Assembly: GCF_002699985.1 (NCBI RefSeq)
Contig: NZ_LKBT01000045.1
Span: 124,001 to 188,000 of the forward strand
DNA from: Pseudomonas sp. ICMP 561
GTDB lineage: Bacteria > Pseudomonadota > Gammaproteobacteria > Pseudomonadales > Pseudomonadaceae
Direction of reading: 5' to 3'
Length of the DNA: 64,000 nt
This document shows positions 15,649 to 25,003 of this stretch, one piece after another. Within the stretch, counting starts at the first letter, position 1, and each line of letters starts with the position of its first letter. Both the position numbers and the translations under genes were made by a program. The notes beneath the pieces were generated by a model. It saw only the letters and a list, made by a program, of their open reading frames with translations, did no database searches and was not told where the DNA came from.

Positions 15649-17757
15649 ATGGACGCTACCCTGTCAGCACCCTATCGGTTCGGCGACGAAAACAGCCCTG
15701 ACCAGACAGTTTCGGTGCCTGCCGATATAAACCAGTTAGCCAATGACCTGGCCGAATTGATCGACGCGGTCTCGCAACCTCGATTACTTTCCCCTTTTGC
15801 TTTTATCGATGATTTCATTCGCACAGAAGTAAAGCGCTCAACGATGCATGAGCCGCACAAGGCGCTGTTCGCCAGCACCACGAAGATCAATGTTGAATAC
15901 ACCGACTCTCGTCACAGCGGACTCATAGGCGTCAGCCCTCCCCGCGCCAAGATCGCCACCTTTGAACTCCATCAGATAGTCACTGACTTTTTTCGCCACG
16001 ACCTTAAGGGGGCAACCTCCATACGCATCCGCTGGCCGCCTGCGTTCCCGCCCGAATTGCGCGAGCTGTTCGACACGGTGAACCTGCAGGAGCGCTATAT
16101 CAGTGAGGTCGAGGCGCACTTCAATCGTCCTAACGTCAAAGAACTTTCCCTGCTGCTCACGCGGCACGAACTGGATAACATTATCCGTCGATATCTGGAG
16201 CACAAAGCCTCAACCACGACCCTGATTGCACTCGCCAATGATTACCTGAACGGCTGGATCGAACCACAACTTGTGCAGTTCGAGGGCTCGTCGCGAGTGA
16301 AGCTGGAGCGGGCCGTATTTCTGCCAACGCCTGAATATTATGAAGACCAGACCGTTCAAGGCTTGTTGGTATTTCTCGGCAATGAACCCCAACAAAGGTC
16401 GGTCTACGAAATACCGCGTGATTTCGGTCAGTTTCGTGCGCAGATCGAAAGGCACGCCTCACTGCGCAATAAAGTGTTGGCGCGCATCCCGCTCTATCAG
16501 CGACTCAAGCCGGGTAATGACGAAGTCAAATATGTCCGCAGGTTCGAGACCAAGTATTACTGGGTGGCTCCTATCACCTTTCATGCAAGCCCCGACATCG
16601 CAAACGCCCTGTTTGACCTGAGTTATCAACGCTTGTTGTCTGATATCGATACGCTGGTGTCGACGGATGCAGAGCGCCTCACTGACTCGGCTCTAGAGTT
16701 CAGCGGCTATCTTCTGGCGGGCCTGTCGCTGGGTATCACGCTGCCGGTCAGTGTCAGTCTGGTGCCGATCAGGTTGATCGCAGCTTTCCTGCTGGGGGTC
16801 GCCTCGGCAGCCACCGATGCAGTGCGGGCAGAACTGGAAGACCTGCCCGAAGTGGCAGCTGATTTGTACCGTGCGGCTATCATCGGAGCACTCGCCGAAG
16901 TCCTCGGCCCTCTGGTGCTGAAAGTGGTCGGCAAAGGGCTTTCAGTAGTGGCCAGAACCCAGCTTGCACAGAAGCTCAAAGTGCTCCTCCACGCAAAAAA
17001 ACTGCCATCTTCCGCAACGCCTTATTTGATCGATGCCCTGGAGCGCTCGAAGCACTCGGCCAGGCTGGGCGCGCTGGAATTGAAGCTGAACGCCGACTTT
17101 AAAAAAGGCCCGCAGGCCACGCAGCGATGGGTTGAAAAGCACGGGCATTTTTCGCAGCAGCTCATCGAGTCTTATGACATTACGGTGTACCGCGGTTTTG
17201 TTTTTCGCGGCGATACCCGCGCCCCCGAGGTCATCTTCAAAAAAGGTTTCAAGCTGCGAACACCTGCCGCCGATCTGCAAAAAGATATCCATCAGGCGAC
17301 CGGCGTGCGCGGCGGATTTGGTGGCGGCCACGATGCGCTGGACCCCGATGGCAGAGGGATCTCCACATCAGTTTTTTATGATCAGGACCACGTTGGGGCT
17401 TTTACTTACGGAGGCGCTAAAGGGGGGCACACCTACCTTGTCGACGCGCGCAAGCTGGACGGTTATCACCTTTATGCCAATGACTTTGCTGCGCGCTATC
17501 CTCAGTCTCCCCGCTTGAACCTGGCTCCGGTCGAGATTAACTACGCAACCGATATACCGCCCTCGGCGATTGTCGGTGCCTACGACAAGGATGGCTTATT
17601 CATTCCCAACCTTGAGGGTTTACGCAGAACAGCGGGTATCAATCAGGCGCGACTTGAGCGAGAGCTGACCAAACGCACGTTCAACCGGGCGATTCAGAAA
17701 ACCGCGGCTGACGAGGCCAGACTGGGGATTGAGGCGACACTTCGATTGTTCTCATGA
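15649..17757 (+). CDS. Large toxin-like protein with C-terminal R-S-E mono-ADP-ribosyltransferase domain
   Basis: 702 residues. The N-terminal ~340 residues resemble the helical platform of Pseudomonas 'dermonecrotic toxin' (DUF6543-type) proteins. A hydrophobic stretch follows (residues about 350-395 and 410-430: YLLAGLSLGITLPVSVSLVP and AAIIGALAEVLGPLVLKVVG), a plausible translocation segment. The C-terminal ~190 residues carry the pertussis-S1/Scabin-type signature: Arg520 in FRGDTRAPEVIFKKGF, Ser572-Thr-Ser574 in GISTSVF, and Glu629 in APVEINYATDIPPSAIVGA. I infer NAD-dependent ADP-ribosylation of a host or rival target. The start at 15649 has AAGGAG 8 bases upstream. No adjacent immunity gene is obvious. 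Confidence 0.75.
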   Translation: MDATLSAPYRFGDENSPDQTVSVPADINQLANDLAELIDAVSQPRLLSPFAFIDDFIRTEVKRSTMHEPHKALFASTTKINVEYTDSRHSGLIGVSPPRAKIATFELHQIVTDFFRHDLKGATSIRIRWPPAFPPELRELFDTVNLQERYISEVEAHFNRPNVKELSLLLTRHELDNIIRRYLEHKASTTTLIALANDYLNGWIEPQLVQFEGSSRVKLERAVFLPTPEYYEDQTVQGLLVFLGNEPQQRSVYEIPRDFGQFRAQIERHASLRNKVLARIPLYQRLKPGNDEVKYVRRFETKYYWVAPITFHASPDIANALFDLSYQRLLSDIDTLVSTDAERLTDSALEFSGYLLAGLSLGITLPVSVSLVPIRLIAAFLLGVASAATDAVRAELEDLPEVAADLYRAAIIGALAEVLGPLVLKVVGKGLSVVARTQLAQKLKVLLHAKKLPSSATPYLIDALERSKHSARLGALELKLNADFKKGPQATQRWVEKHGHFSQQLIESYDITVYRGFVFRGDTRAPEVIFKKGFKLRTPAADLQKDIHQATGVRGGFGGGHDALDPDGRGISTSVFYDQDHVGAFTYGGAKGGHTYLVDARKLDGYHLYANDFAARYPQSPRLNLAPVEINYATDIPPSAIVGAYDKDGLFIPNLEGLRRTAGINQARLERELTKRTFNRAIQKTAADEARLGIEATLRLFS

Positions 17758-17863
17758 AGCTCATCGCAGACAACGTCGAGCACCGTCAGGGTTAGATGAT
17801 CTGCCAGATAGATCGGGGTTCCCTATCGCGAGCAAGCTCTGCTCCCACAGAATTTACTCAAAT

Positions 17864-17956
17864 CTGTAGGACCGGCTTTAGCCGGGAGGGCGTTGGGACA
17901 TCGCTAAATATCCTTCGCCAGAAATACCGCCCTCCCGGCTAAAGCCGGTCCTACGG
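17864..17956. repeat. REPIN of the GGACCGGCTTTAGCC class
   Basis: CTGTAGGACCGGCTTTAGCC and its complementary arm GGCTAAAGCCGGTCCTACGG flank about 50 bases. It lies between the convergent toxin-like gene and the efflux operon. A partial REP of another class is at 17825-17850. Confidence 0.85.
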
Positions 17957-18002
17957 GGTTAGTTAGGTTCTACTCGGTGTGCTGCCTTGAACCGAGTGAT
18001 CG

Positions 18003-18875
18003 TTAACCGTCGGAACGCCCGACCTCTGGATTCACAATCACCGTACACGTAGTGCCCGCCGACAGCAGCACGTCGGCGGGCACTTCATCCAGATGGATCC
18101 GCACCGGCACGCGTTGCGCCAGGCGCACCCAGTTGAAGGTCGGGTTGACGTCGGCGATCAGCTCACGGCTCTCCGGATTGTCGCGGTCATAGATGCCGCG
18201 CGCGATGCTTTCCACGTGACCTTTGAGCAACTGGCCACTCATGAGCTGCATGTCCGCAGGGTCACCGATATGGATATGCGGCAGTTTGGTTTCTTCGAAG
18301 AAGCCGTAGACCCAGAACGAATTCATATCGACGACGGCCATCTTCGCCTCGCCTATGCGGGCGTAGTCACCGCGATGCACGTTGAGGTTGGTGACATAGC
18401 CATCTACCGCTGCCAGCACCCGCGTGCGGCGCAGGTTGAGCTCGGCAGCTTCAAGCCCGGCCAATGCCAGCTGATAATCGGCCTGGGCCGACACCGCAAT
18501 GTTGCTCGCGTCATCGCGGCTTTCGGTTGAAATCACCAGATTGTCCATGTCGGCACGACGCCTGGCGTTGACCTTGCGCATCTCCCAGGTGGCCTTGCGT
18601 GACGCTACCAATGCCTGCGCCTGCTTGACCGCCACCTCGTAATGCTCGGGATCGATCTGCATCAACAGGTCACCCTTTTTGACCTGTTGGTTATCACGCA
18701 CCGGCACATCGACCACTGTGCCGCTGACGTCAGCGGCGACGTTGATGATATCGGCGCGCACCCGACCGTCCCGGGTCCAGGGCGTGTCCATGTAGTTGAC
18801 CCACAAGGTGCGGCCGATCCAGATGGCCAGTGCCAGAACCAGTAACGTGGCGATCAGACTGAAGAGCTTTTTCAT
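18003..18875 (-). CDS. HlyD-family membrane fusion protein (AaeA/EmrA-like)
   Basis: Periplasmic adaptor of an efflux pump. A single N-terminal membrane anchor (residues about 4-26) is followed by a lipoyl-like barrel half (VRADIINVAADVSGTVVDVPV), a coiled-coil hairpin (about 75-155), the second lipoyl half (VDGYVTNLNVHRGDYARIG) and a beta-barrel. At 290 residues it has the short size typical of AaeA. It is the last gene of the unit, 16 bases after the DUF1656 gene. Together with the FUSC and outer-membrane genes it should form a tripartite exporter, by family analogy for aromatic acids. Confidence 0.9.
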   Translation of the reverse strand: MKKLFSLIATLLVLALAIWIGRTLWVNYMDTPWTRDGRVRADIINVAADVSGTVVDVPVRDNQQVKKGDLLMQIDPEHYEVAVKQAQALVASRKATWEMRKVNARRRADMDNLVISTESRDDASNIAVSAQADYQLALAGLEAAELNLRRTRVLAAVDGYVTNLNVHRGDYARIGEAKMAVVDMNSFWVYGFFEETKLPHIHIGDPADMQLMSGQLLKGHVESIARGIYDRDNPESRELIADVNPTFNWVRLAQRVPVRIHLDEVPADVLLSAGTTCTVIVNPEVGRSDG

Positions 18876-18891
18876 CAGGGCTACTCAAGAA

Positions 18892-19092
18892 TCAACGGTA
18901 AACGGTCAGCGCCATCGCGCCGAAAATGCAGGTAAACAGGCTCAGACGCAGCAACGCCGGATGCCAGAAAAAGCGGTACAGATCAAAGCCCGCCAGCAGT
19001 CGGTCAAGTGCCCAGGCAAGCACCAATGCGATCAAAAACAGGACGGTCACGCTGGGCATGTACAGGCCATGAAAAGCAATTTCACGAGGCAT
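18892..19092 (-). CDS. DUF1656 small membrane protein (AaeX-like)
   Basis: 66 residues with two transmembrane helices (about 13-31 and 44-63). The opening PREIAFHGLYMPS is the family signature. It overlaps the end of the FUSC gene by 11 bases and precedes the HlyD gene by 16 bases, the standard arrangement in Aae-type loci. Its molecular role is unknown. Confidence 0.88.
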   Translation of the reverse strand: MPREIAFHGLYMPSVTVLFLIALVLAWALDRLLAGFDLYRFFWHPALLRLSLFTCIFGAMALTVYR

Positions 19093-21256
19093 GAGTCAGT
19101 CCTTGCTGATGACCTTTGCGGGCATGCGCGGCCAGAGGTGATTGAGGGTCCAGCAGTGACGAGCGGATGAAGTGCAGGTAGCTCTTCACCCGACGCAGCA
19201 CCGAGGTATCAAAGTGAGGCGCGAAGGGCTCGTCGCTGCTTTGCACACGATTGATCGCGTGATCAACGGCTGCCAGTGCGCGCTGCCAGTTGCTGTGATC
19301 CGGCTGGATGAACAGCCGGATCAACGCCCGCCCCATGACCCGAATCGCTACGCGCCAGGATTGCCATGACGCATACGCCGGATGGACCGGAAGGGTTTCC
19401 TGCTCGCGGCGCAGTTCGATGATCGCGTGGCCGATTTCCAGCACCAAGAACATCCAGTGCAGCAGCTCGCGTTGCACCAGCGGTTTGCCAGCCGCCAATC
19501 CGTAGGCCTGGTGCATGAGGTCGCGGGTCTGGCTTTCGAAACTTGAACCCAGACGATTCAGGGGCGCGCTGATGGCGAACACCACCTGACGACGCAAATC
19601 GCCCTCAAGTCGTTGCCACATCCAGCGCGCGTTCGGCGGCAAGATGATCGCGCCCGCAGCGGCACACAGCAGCATGCCGATGACCATGGCGATGTAGTCG
19701 TTGATGAAGGTGTAAGGATTGAAGATCGTCAGGTTGTCCGGCACCGAGCCGATGCTGAAGAAGATCAGTAATCCAAGCCCGTAGCCCGACCACTGCGGTC
19801 GCGAACCGAGGAATGCACCCAGCATGAACACTGGCGCAAGGCTCAGGCACAGCAGCGGGAAGCCATCGATGTTCGGGAAGATGAAAAAAGTTTCGATGAA
19901 GCCCAGCACCGCGCCGAGCAACGTGCCACAGGCCATCTGAAACGACATACGGCGCGGGTTGTTGGTGGTGGATGACAACGCCACGGTGGCAGCCGACACG
20001 AGAATCATGGTTGCGCCACTGGGCCAGGCAGTCGCTACCCAATAAGCACTCATGATCGCCAGAATGAACGTTGCCCGAATACCTGCCGCCGCCGCGGTCA
20101 TCCAGCTGGTTTTGGGCAGGAACTCCTCTTCCCACTTTTCCCGGATGTGTTTGTGATCCGCTAGTGAGGCGTGGGTCTGCGCATAGTCGTGCATGTCGCT
20201 GACCAACCGGTACAGCAACTCGTAAGCGGTGTGGAAATCCAGCAGCTCGGCTTCGCTGGGCTGGAGCTCTTCCAGAGCGGCACGCTGGGCACGCACCCGC
20301 TCTGGCAGCTTTGCCTTGAAGGCTTCCAGTTGCTGGACCAGTTGCGCGGCATCCTCTGGGGTCAGAAAACGATTGGCGAAACCTTCGAGCAATTCGGCAA
20401 GGGCTGTGAGGCCCGGCTGCGCAGCAATAAAAACCCGGCTAACGCCATCGCTTCTTACGCGTTCGAGCAACTGGTGCAGCGCGTTGAAGCGGGTGGTGAT
20501 GGCCATGAATTCGCTGTTCAGGCGGTTGAGTCGTCCGTTACGACGGCGCATGTGGGGATCTTCAAAAACCGTGACGCTGCGTAGTCCTTCCAGGCCGATG
20601 GCTTCTGCGACAAAGCGCACGTTGCCGGTTTCAAATGCATCCCGAGGGTTAACACCACGCAGGCCATCAGCGACGAAGCGAGCGAATATGCCAAAGCGTG
20701 AATACAGTGCGTTACGCATCGCCGCGCCTGAGCTTTGCGGCAGAATCGCTGCGGTGACAGCCGTGGAGCAAAGGATGCCGAGGCTGATCTCCAGCACCCG
20801 CCAGACAGCCGCCATGAACGATCCTTCCGGGTGCGCCAGTGCAGGCAGGCCGACCATCGCAGCGGTGTAGCCCGCGAGCACAAAACCGTAGGCGCGAAAG
20901 TTGCGGTAACGGGCAGCACCTGCCGAACAGAACCCCACCCACAGCGCGAGGCAGCCGAGGAACAGTTCGGAATTCTGCGCAAACAGCGCCATCAGCACGA
21001 CCATTACCGTGGAGCCCGCCAAGGTGCCGAGCAGGCGATAAAAGCTTTTGGCAAAGACATGGCCGCTCTGCGGCTGCATGACGATGAACACCGTAATCAT
21101 CGCAGTGCGCGGTTGAGGTAATTCCAGGCGCAGGGCCAGCCAGTAAGTGAGGAATGCGGCGATCAGCACCTTGAAGATGTAGATCCAGGTCACCCCGTCG
21201 CTGCGCGCCCAACTATTGAATTCCCGACGCCATGGGAGGGCGGTTATGCGGTTCAT
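19082..21256 (-). CDS. FUSC-family inner-membrane exporter (AaeB-like)
   Basis: 724 residues with two groups of transmembrane helices (about 20-175 and 380-510), each followed by a cytoplasmic helical region, the usual FUSC/aromatic acid exporter layout. The start at 21256 (MNRITALPWRREF) is chosen because family members begin there and the 23 residues upstream in frame run into the repeat array; no strong Shine-Dalgarno sequence is visible, so the start is tentative. Its upstream partner, the outer membrane factor, is separated by the 0.8 kb tandem repeat array, which could reduce or modulate its expression relative to that gene. Confidence 0.9.
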   Translation of the reverse strand: MNRITALPWRREFNSWARSDGVTWIYIFKVLIAAFLTYWLALRLELPQPRTAMITVFIVMQPQSGHVFAKSFYRLLGTLAGSTVMVVLMALFAQNSELFLGCLALWVGFCSAGAARYRNFRAYGFVLAGYTAAMVGLPALAHPEGSFMAAVWRVLEISLGILCSTAVTAAILPQSSGAAMRNALYSRFGIFARFVADGLRGVNPRDAFETGNVRFVAEAIGLEGLRSVTVFEDPHMRRRNGRLNRLNSEFMAITTRFNALHQLLERVRSDGVSRVFIAAQPGLTALAELLEGFANRFLTPEDAAQLVQQLEAFKAKLPERVRAQRAALEELQPSEAELLDFHTAYELLYRLVSDMHDYAQTHASLADHKHIREKWEEEFLPKTSWMTAAAAGIRATFILAIMSAYWVATAWPSGATMILVSAATVALSSTTNNPRRMSFQMACGTLLGAVLGFIETFFIFPNIDGFPLLCLSLAPVFMLGAFLGSRPQWSGYGLGLLIFFSIGSVPDNLTIFNPYTFINDYIAMVIGMLLCAAAGAIILPPNARWMWQRLEGDLRRQVVFAISAPLNRLGSSFESQTRDLMHQAYGLAAGKPLVQRELLHWMFLVLEIGHAIIELRREQETLPVHPAYASWQSWRVAIRVMGRALIRLFIQPDHSNWQRALAAVDHAINRVQSSDEPFAPHFDTSVLRRVKSYLHFIRSSLLDPQSPLAAHARKGHQQGLTHAS

Positions 21257-21315
21257 ATAGCTATTCAAGACGCCGCATACCCTGTGGGATCGGTGCTTGG
21301 CTATAGCAGGCCCGC

Positions 21316-22145
21316 CATGCCCCACCTGCAGGAACGCAATCCCCGGTAGGAGGCAACTTGTTGGCGAGGCGGTCGAAGCGGCGCGTCAGATGAAAACCCT
21401 CGCGAACAAGTTCGCTCCTACCAGTATTGGGTTCGCAGGGAATCTCGATGCTGACCTGCATTGCCCCACCTGCAGGAACGCAATCCCCGGTAGGAGGCAA
21501 CTTGTTGGCGAGGCGCGTTGAGCGGCGCGTCAGATGAAAAGCCTCGCGAACAAGTTCGCTCCTACCAGTATTGGGTTCGCAGGGAATCTCGATGCTGACC
21601 TGCATTGCCCCGCCTGCAGGAACGCACTCCCCGGTAGGAGGCAACTTGTTGGCGAGGCGGTCGAAGCGGCGCGTCAGATGAAAAGCCTCGCGAACAAGTT
21701 CGCTCCTACCAGGATTGGGTTCGCAGGGAATCTCGCGGCTGCCCTGCATTGCCCCACCTGCAGGACCGCACTCCCCGGTAGGAGGTAACTTGTTGGCGAG
21801 GCGGTCGAAGCGGCGCGTCAGATGAAAAGCCTCGCGAACAAGTTCGCTCCTACCAGTATTGGGTTCGCAGGGAATCTCGAGGCTGACCTGCATTGCCCCG
21901 CCTGCAGGATCGTACTCCCCGGTAGGAGGCAACTTGTTGGCGAGACGGTCGAAGCGGCGCGTCGTATGAAAAGCCTCGCGAACAAGTTCGCTCCTACCAG
22001 TATTGGGTTCGCAGGGAATCTCGAGGCTGACCTGCATTGCCCCACCTGCAGGAACGCACTCCCCGGTAGGAGGCAACTTGTTAGCGAGGCGCGTTGAGCG
22101 GCGCGTCAGATGAAAAGCCTCGCGAACAAGTTCGCTCTTACCGGG
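21316..22145. repeat. Tandem REPIN array, 144-bp period, about 5.7 copies
   Basis: GGTAGGAGG begins at 21345, 21489, 21633, 21777, 21921 and 22065, an exact 144-bp spacing. Each unit holds a hairpin of about 78 bp (arm GGTAGGAGGCAACTTGTTGG and arm ending CAAGTTCGCTCCTACC) plus a spacer of about 66 bp containing CACCTGCAGGAACGCA. Because 144 is divisible by 3, both strands stay open and encode 48-residue repeats, which I regard as non-coding. It fills the 912-bp gap between the FUSC and outer-membrane genes. Confidence 0.95.
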
Positions 22146-22168
22146 ATCAAGGCGTTCAGTGGAGATAT

Positions 22169-23680
22169 TCATTGGCCAAACACCGCCAGTGTGGCCGGCG
22201 TTTTCGGTGCCTGGGTTTTATCTTCGGCCGGTGTATCGCTGCCCGCGTCCAGGCCGCCGCCCAGCGCTACGACGAGTTCGGCATGGGCGCTCAGGCGGGC
22301 GGCCTGGACTTGTTGTTGGACCTGCTGCTGACGAAACAACAGAGTCTGGGCATTGAGCACGTTGAGGTAATCGGTGAGCCCGCGCTGGTAAGCGATCATT
22401 GCGATGTCGTAAGTCTTCTGCGCCGCAGCCACCGACTCGCTGGCGAACGCTTGTTGTTTGTCCATGGACTCACGGCGGATCAACTGATCGGAAATGCTCT
22501 TGAGCGCGGTTATCAGCGTCTGGTTGTACTGCGCCACCGCGAGGTCATAACCGGCAGAGGCTTCCCCCAACTGTGAACGTAAACGCCCACCGTCAAAGAT
22601 CGGCAAACTCACCGCAGGCCCGGCGCTGTAGTTGAATTTTTTACCCGTCAGAAATTCCAGCATGCCGCCACCTGTGGCCATGTAACCCAGGTTGGCGATC
22701 AGATCGACGTTGGGATAAAACCCGGCATGGGCCACGTCGATACCGCGAGCCTGAGCAGCGACCGCCCACCGACTGGCCACCACATCCGGGCGCTGACCAA
22801 GCAATTGCGCAGGTAAAGCAGAAGGTAACTTCAGGGCCGTTTTGAGGGCCAGCGTCGGGCGATGGAGGTTGGCGCCCTCCCCCGGACCTTTGCCCGCCAG
22901 CGCGGCCAACTGATTACGACTGAGGGCAATGGCCTCATCCAGCGCGTCGATCTGCCGGTGGGTTTCCGGCAAAGGCGTTTCAGCCTGACTGACTTCAAAG
23001 TGGGTACCAATCCCGCCCTTCAAACGACGCTGGGCCAGATCAAGAATCTGTTGCTGCTGGGCGAGCGTCGCTTCGACGATGTCGCGCTGAGCGTAATTCA
23101 GTGAAAGCTGGATGTAGCCGCGAACGATGTTGTCCTGCAATTCGAGCTGCGCCTGACGTGCCTGGGCAGCGCTCATGTGAGCCAGGTCAAGCGCCCGTTC
23201 GGTTGCGTTGCTTTCCCGCCCCCAGAAATCCAGCGAGTAGCTCAACCCAAGGGACGCATTGTTGTCCCAGGTGGTGGTATTAGCGAGCGCGCCGGGACCG
23301 TAGAACTGATCAGTGGCCCAGTCATGCCGTTTGAGGGAAGCTTCACTATTGATGTGCAACGACTCGGCAGATTCAGCCATGCCCGCCATCGCTTTGGCTT
23401 GACGAACTCTCGCCGCCGCGATGGCCAGACTCGGCGCTCCGGCAGCGGCCAGGTCAATCCAGTGATCCAGTTGCGGATCGTTATAGGCGCGCCACCACTG
23501 AGCAACCGGCCAGTGCGCATCCCGCTCGGCACTGCGTATGGCAGCGTCGGTCGTCAGGCTATCGACAGGCAAAGCCTTGCCTTGTGGTGCGATACCGCCG
23601 GTTCCGATACAGCCGCTGATGACTAACGTTAAAGCCCAGACACTGAAGGGCGCGGCCCTTCTGATGATGCGACGCGGCAC
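22169..23680 (-). CDS. Outer membrane efflux lipoprotein (OprM/NodT family)
   Basis: TolC-like outer-membrane channel of a tripartite efflux system. The signal peptide ends in the lipobox LVISGC (Cys at about residue 23). Two OEP repeats follow (about 65-260 and 280-480), with the usual coiled-coil helices and LGYSLDFWGR and FYPNVDLIANLGYM beta-barrel signatures. At 503 residues it is slightly longer than average because of a C-terminal tail rich in Thr, Ala and Pro. It is first in the efflux operon, divergent from the LysR gene with 182 bases between. Confidence 0.92.
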   Translation of the reverse strand: MPRRIIRRAAPFSVWALTLVISGCIGTGGIAPQGKALPVDSLTTDAAIRSAERDAHWPVAQWWRAYNDPQLDHWIDLAAAGAPSLAIAAARVRQAKAMAGMAESAESLHINSEASLKRHDWATDQFYGPGALANTTTWDNNASLGLSYSLDFWGRESNATERALDLAHMSAAQARQAQLELQDNIVRGYIQLSLNYAQRDIVEATLAQQQQILDLAQRRLKGGIGTHFEVSQAETPLPETHRQIDALDEAIALSRNQLAALAGKGPGEGANLHRPTLALKTALKLPSALPAQLLGQRPDVVASRWAVAAQARGIDVAHAGFYPNVDLIANLGYMATGGGMLEFLTGKKFNYSAGPAVSLPIFDGGRLRSQLGEASAGYDLAVAQYNQTLITALKSISDQLIRRESMDKQQAFASESVAAAQKTYDIAMIAYQRGLTDYLNVLNAQTLLFRQQQVQQQVQAARLSAHAELVVALGGGLDAGSDTPAEDKTQAPKTPATLAVFGQ

Positions 23681-23862
23681 GGATGCAACTTCCCGACGTA
23701 AGGTGAGATGACTCAGGTGGCGCGATTCTAGGGGCGCATCAACGCCCCGATAAGCCAGAAGAACTGTGAATCTTTGTTACAGAATCGGAGATAATCATCA
23801 GTCAGGCTGACATGCGTCAGTTACTTCGTGTCACAATTTGCCATCTCTCCAGAGAACTGCCC

Positions 23863-24810
23863 ATGGATACCCTGCAAAACATGCGCGCGTTCAGTTGTGT
23901 GGCTCAGGCCGGAAGCTTTACGGCAGCTGCCGTTCAGCTCGACACGACTACCGCCAACGTTTCGCGCGCCGTCTCAAATCTCGAAGCCCATCTGCAAACC
24001 CGTCTGCTTAACCGCACCACACGCCGAATCGCGCTCACAGAAGCCGGCAAGCGCTATCTCCTGCGGTGCGAACAGATTCTGGGGTATGTGGAAGAGGCCG
24101 AAGCCGAGGCCAGCGATGCTCATGCGCGGCCAGCCGGTCAGCTCAAGGTGCATTCGATGTCCAGTGTCGGTCAGCACTATGTGATCGATGCAATCGCCCG
24201 CTACCGACGCAATCACCCGGACGTGTCCTTCGACCTGACCATGGCCAATCGCGTGCCGGATCTGCTCGAGGAAGGCTATGACGTGTCCATTGTCCTGGCC
24301 AGTGAGCTGCCAGACTCGGGTTTTGTCTCGCAACGTTTGGGCATCACTTACAGCATCGCGTGTGCATCGCCGGAGTACGTCAAAAGCTTTGGCATCCCGC
24401 TCAAGCCTACTGACCTGCTCAACCACGCGTGCCTGCGATTGGTCAGCCCGGTGTTCCCGCTGGAAAAATGGCTGTTCGACGGCCCGGAAGGTCAGGAAAT
24501 GGTCACGATCCATACCTCGCCATTTCTGGTCAACTCGGCAGACGCCATGAAGACGGCGATCAGCAGCGGCATGGGTGTGGGTATCTTGCCGATCTACTCT
24601 GCGATTGAAGGCCTGCGCAATGGCACGCTGGTGCGGGTCCTGCCCGAGTACCGCTCGCAGGAACTGAATCTGTACGCTATCTATCCGTCGCGCCAGTATC
24701 TGGATGCCAAGATCAAGACGTGGGTGGAATACCTGCGCGGCTCGCTGCCGGAAATCCTCGCCGCCCATGAAGCGGATCTGCATACGCATGCGATGCGGTC
24801 CATCGCCTGA
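23863..24810 (+). CDS. LysR-family transcriptional regulator
   Basis: 315 residues. The N-terminal winged helix-turn-helix (residues 1-60: MRAFSCVAQAGSFTAAAVQL with DTTTANVSRAVSNLEAHL as recognition region) is followed by a periplasmic-binding-like effector domain. I use the Met at 23863, since the 17 residues upstream in frame are not family-like. It is divergent from the efflux operon, so it most likely regulates that operon as AaeR does; the shared 182-bp region would hold the LysR site. Confidence 0.9.
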   Translation: MDTLQNMRAFSCVAQAGSFTAAAVQLDTTTANVSRAVSNLEAHLQTRLLNRTTRRIALTEAGKRYLLRCEQILGYVEEAEAEASDAHARPAGQLKVHSMSSVGQHYVIDAIARYRRNHPDVSFDLTMANRVPDLLEEGYDVSIVLASELPDSGFVSQRLGITYSIACASPEYVKSFGIPLKPTDLLNHACLRLVSPVFPLEKWLFDGPEGQEMVTIHTSPFLVNSADAMKTAISSGMGVGILPIYSAIEGLRNGTLVRVLPEYRSQELNLYAIYPSRQYLDAKIKTWVEYLRGSLPEILAAHEADLHTHAMRSIA

Positions 24811-24827
24811 TCCTGAAATCTATTCCA

Positions 24828-24916
24828 TGTAGGAGCTGACGAGCAACGCGAGGCTGCGATAGCGGTTCATCTGACACACCGCCATCGCAGCCTCGCGTTG
24901 CTCGTCAGCTCCTACA
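24828..24916. repeat. REPIN hairpin
   Basis: TGTAGGAGCTGACGAGCAAC and the exact complement GTTGCTCGTCAGCTCCTACA form a perfect stem of more than 20 bp with a further paired inner part (GCGAGGCTGCGA with TCGCAGCCTCGC). Confidence 0.9.
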
Positions 24917-25003
24917 GGCCGATGTTTACGGCTCGACGACGGGAATGTTAGCGTGCTACTCATCTGTAACCCTTTATAAAAAGCGTGCGAGAGTAGCTAC
25001 CCC

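Noticed and set aside
15594..15701. A 35-codon frame with a plausible ribosome site just upstream of, and overlapping, the ADP-ribosyltransferase gene start
   Set aside because: It has no similarity to anything I know and overlaps the better supported start in another frame; it could be a leader peptide but I cannot support it.
21300..22150. CRISPR array
   Set aside because: The repeats are long, nearly identical over the full 144 bp and have no unique spacers; they are tandem REPINs. No cas gene is present.
21261..22172. A 303-codon minus-strand frame with 48-residue repeats, and matching plus-strand frames
   Set aside because: The repeats are translations of the REPIN array; the period of 144 bp is divisible by 3, and both strands are open, as expected for non-coding repeats.
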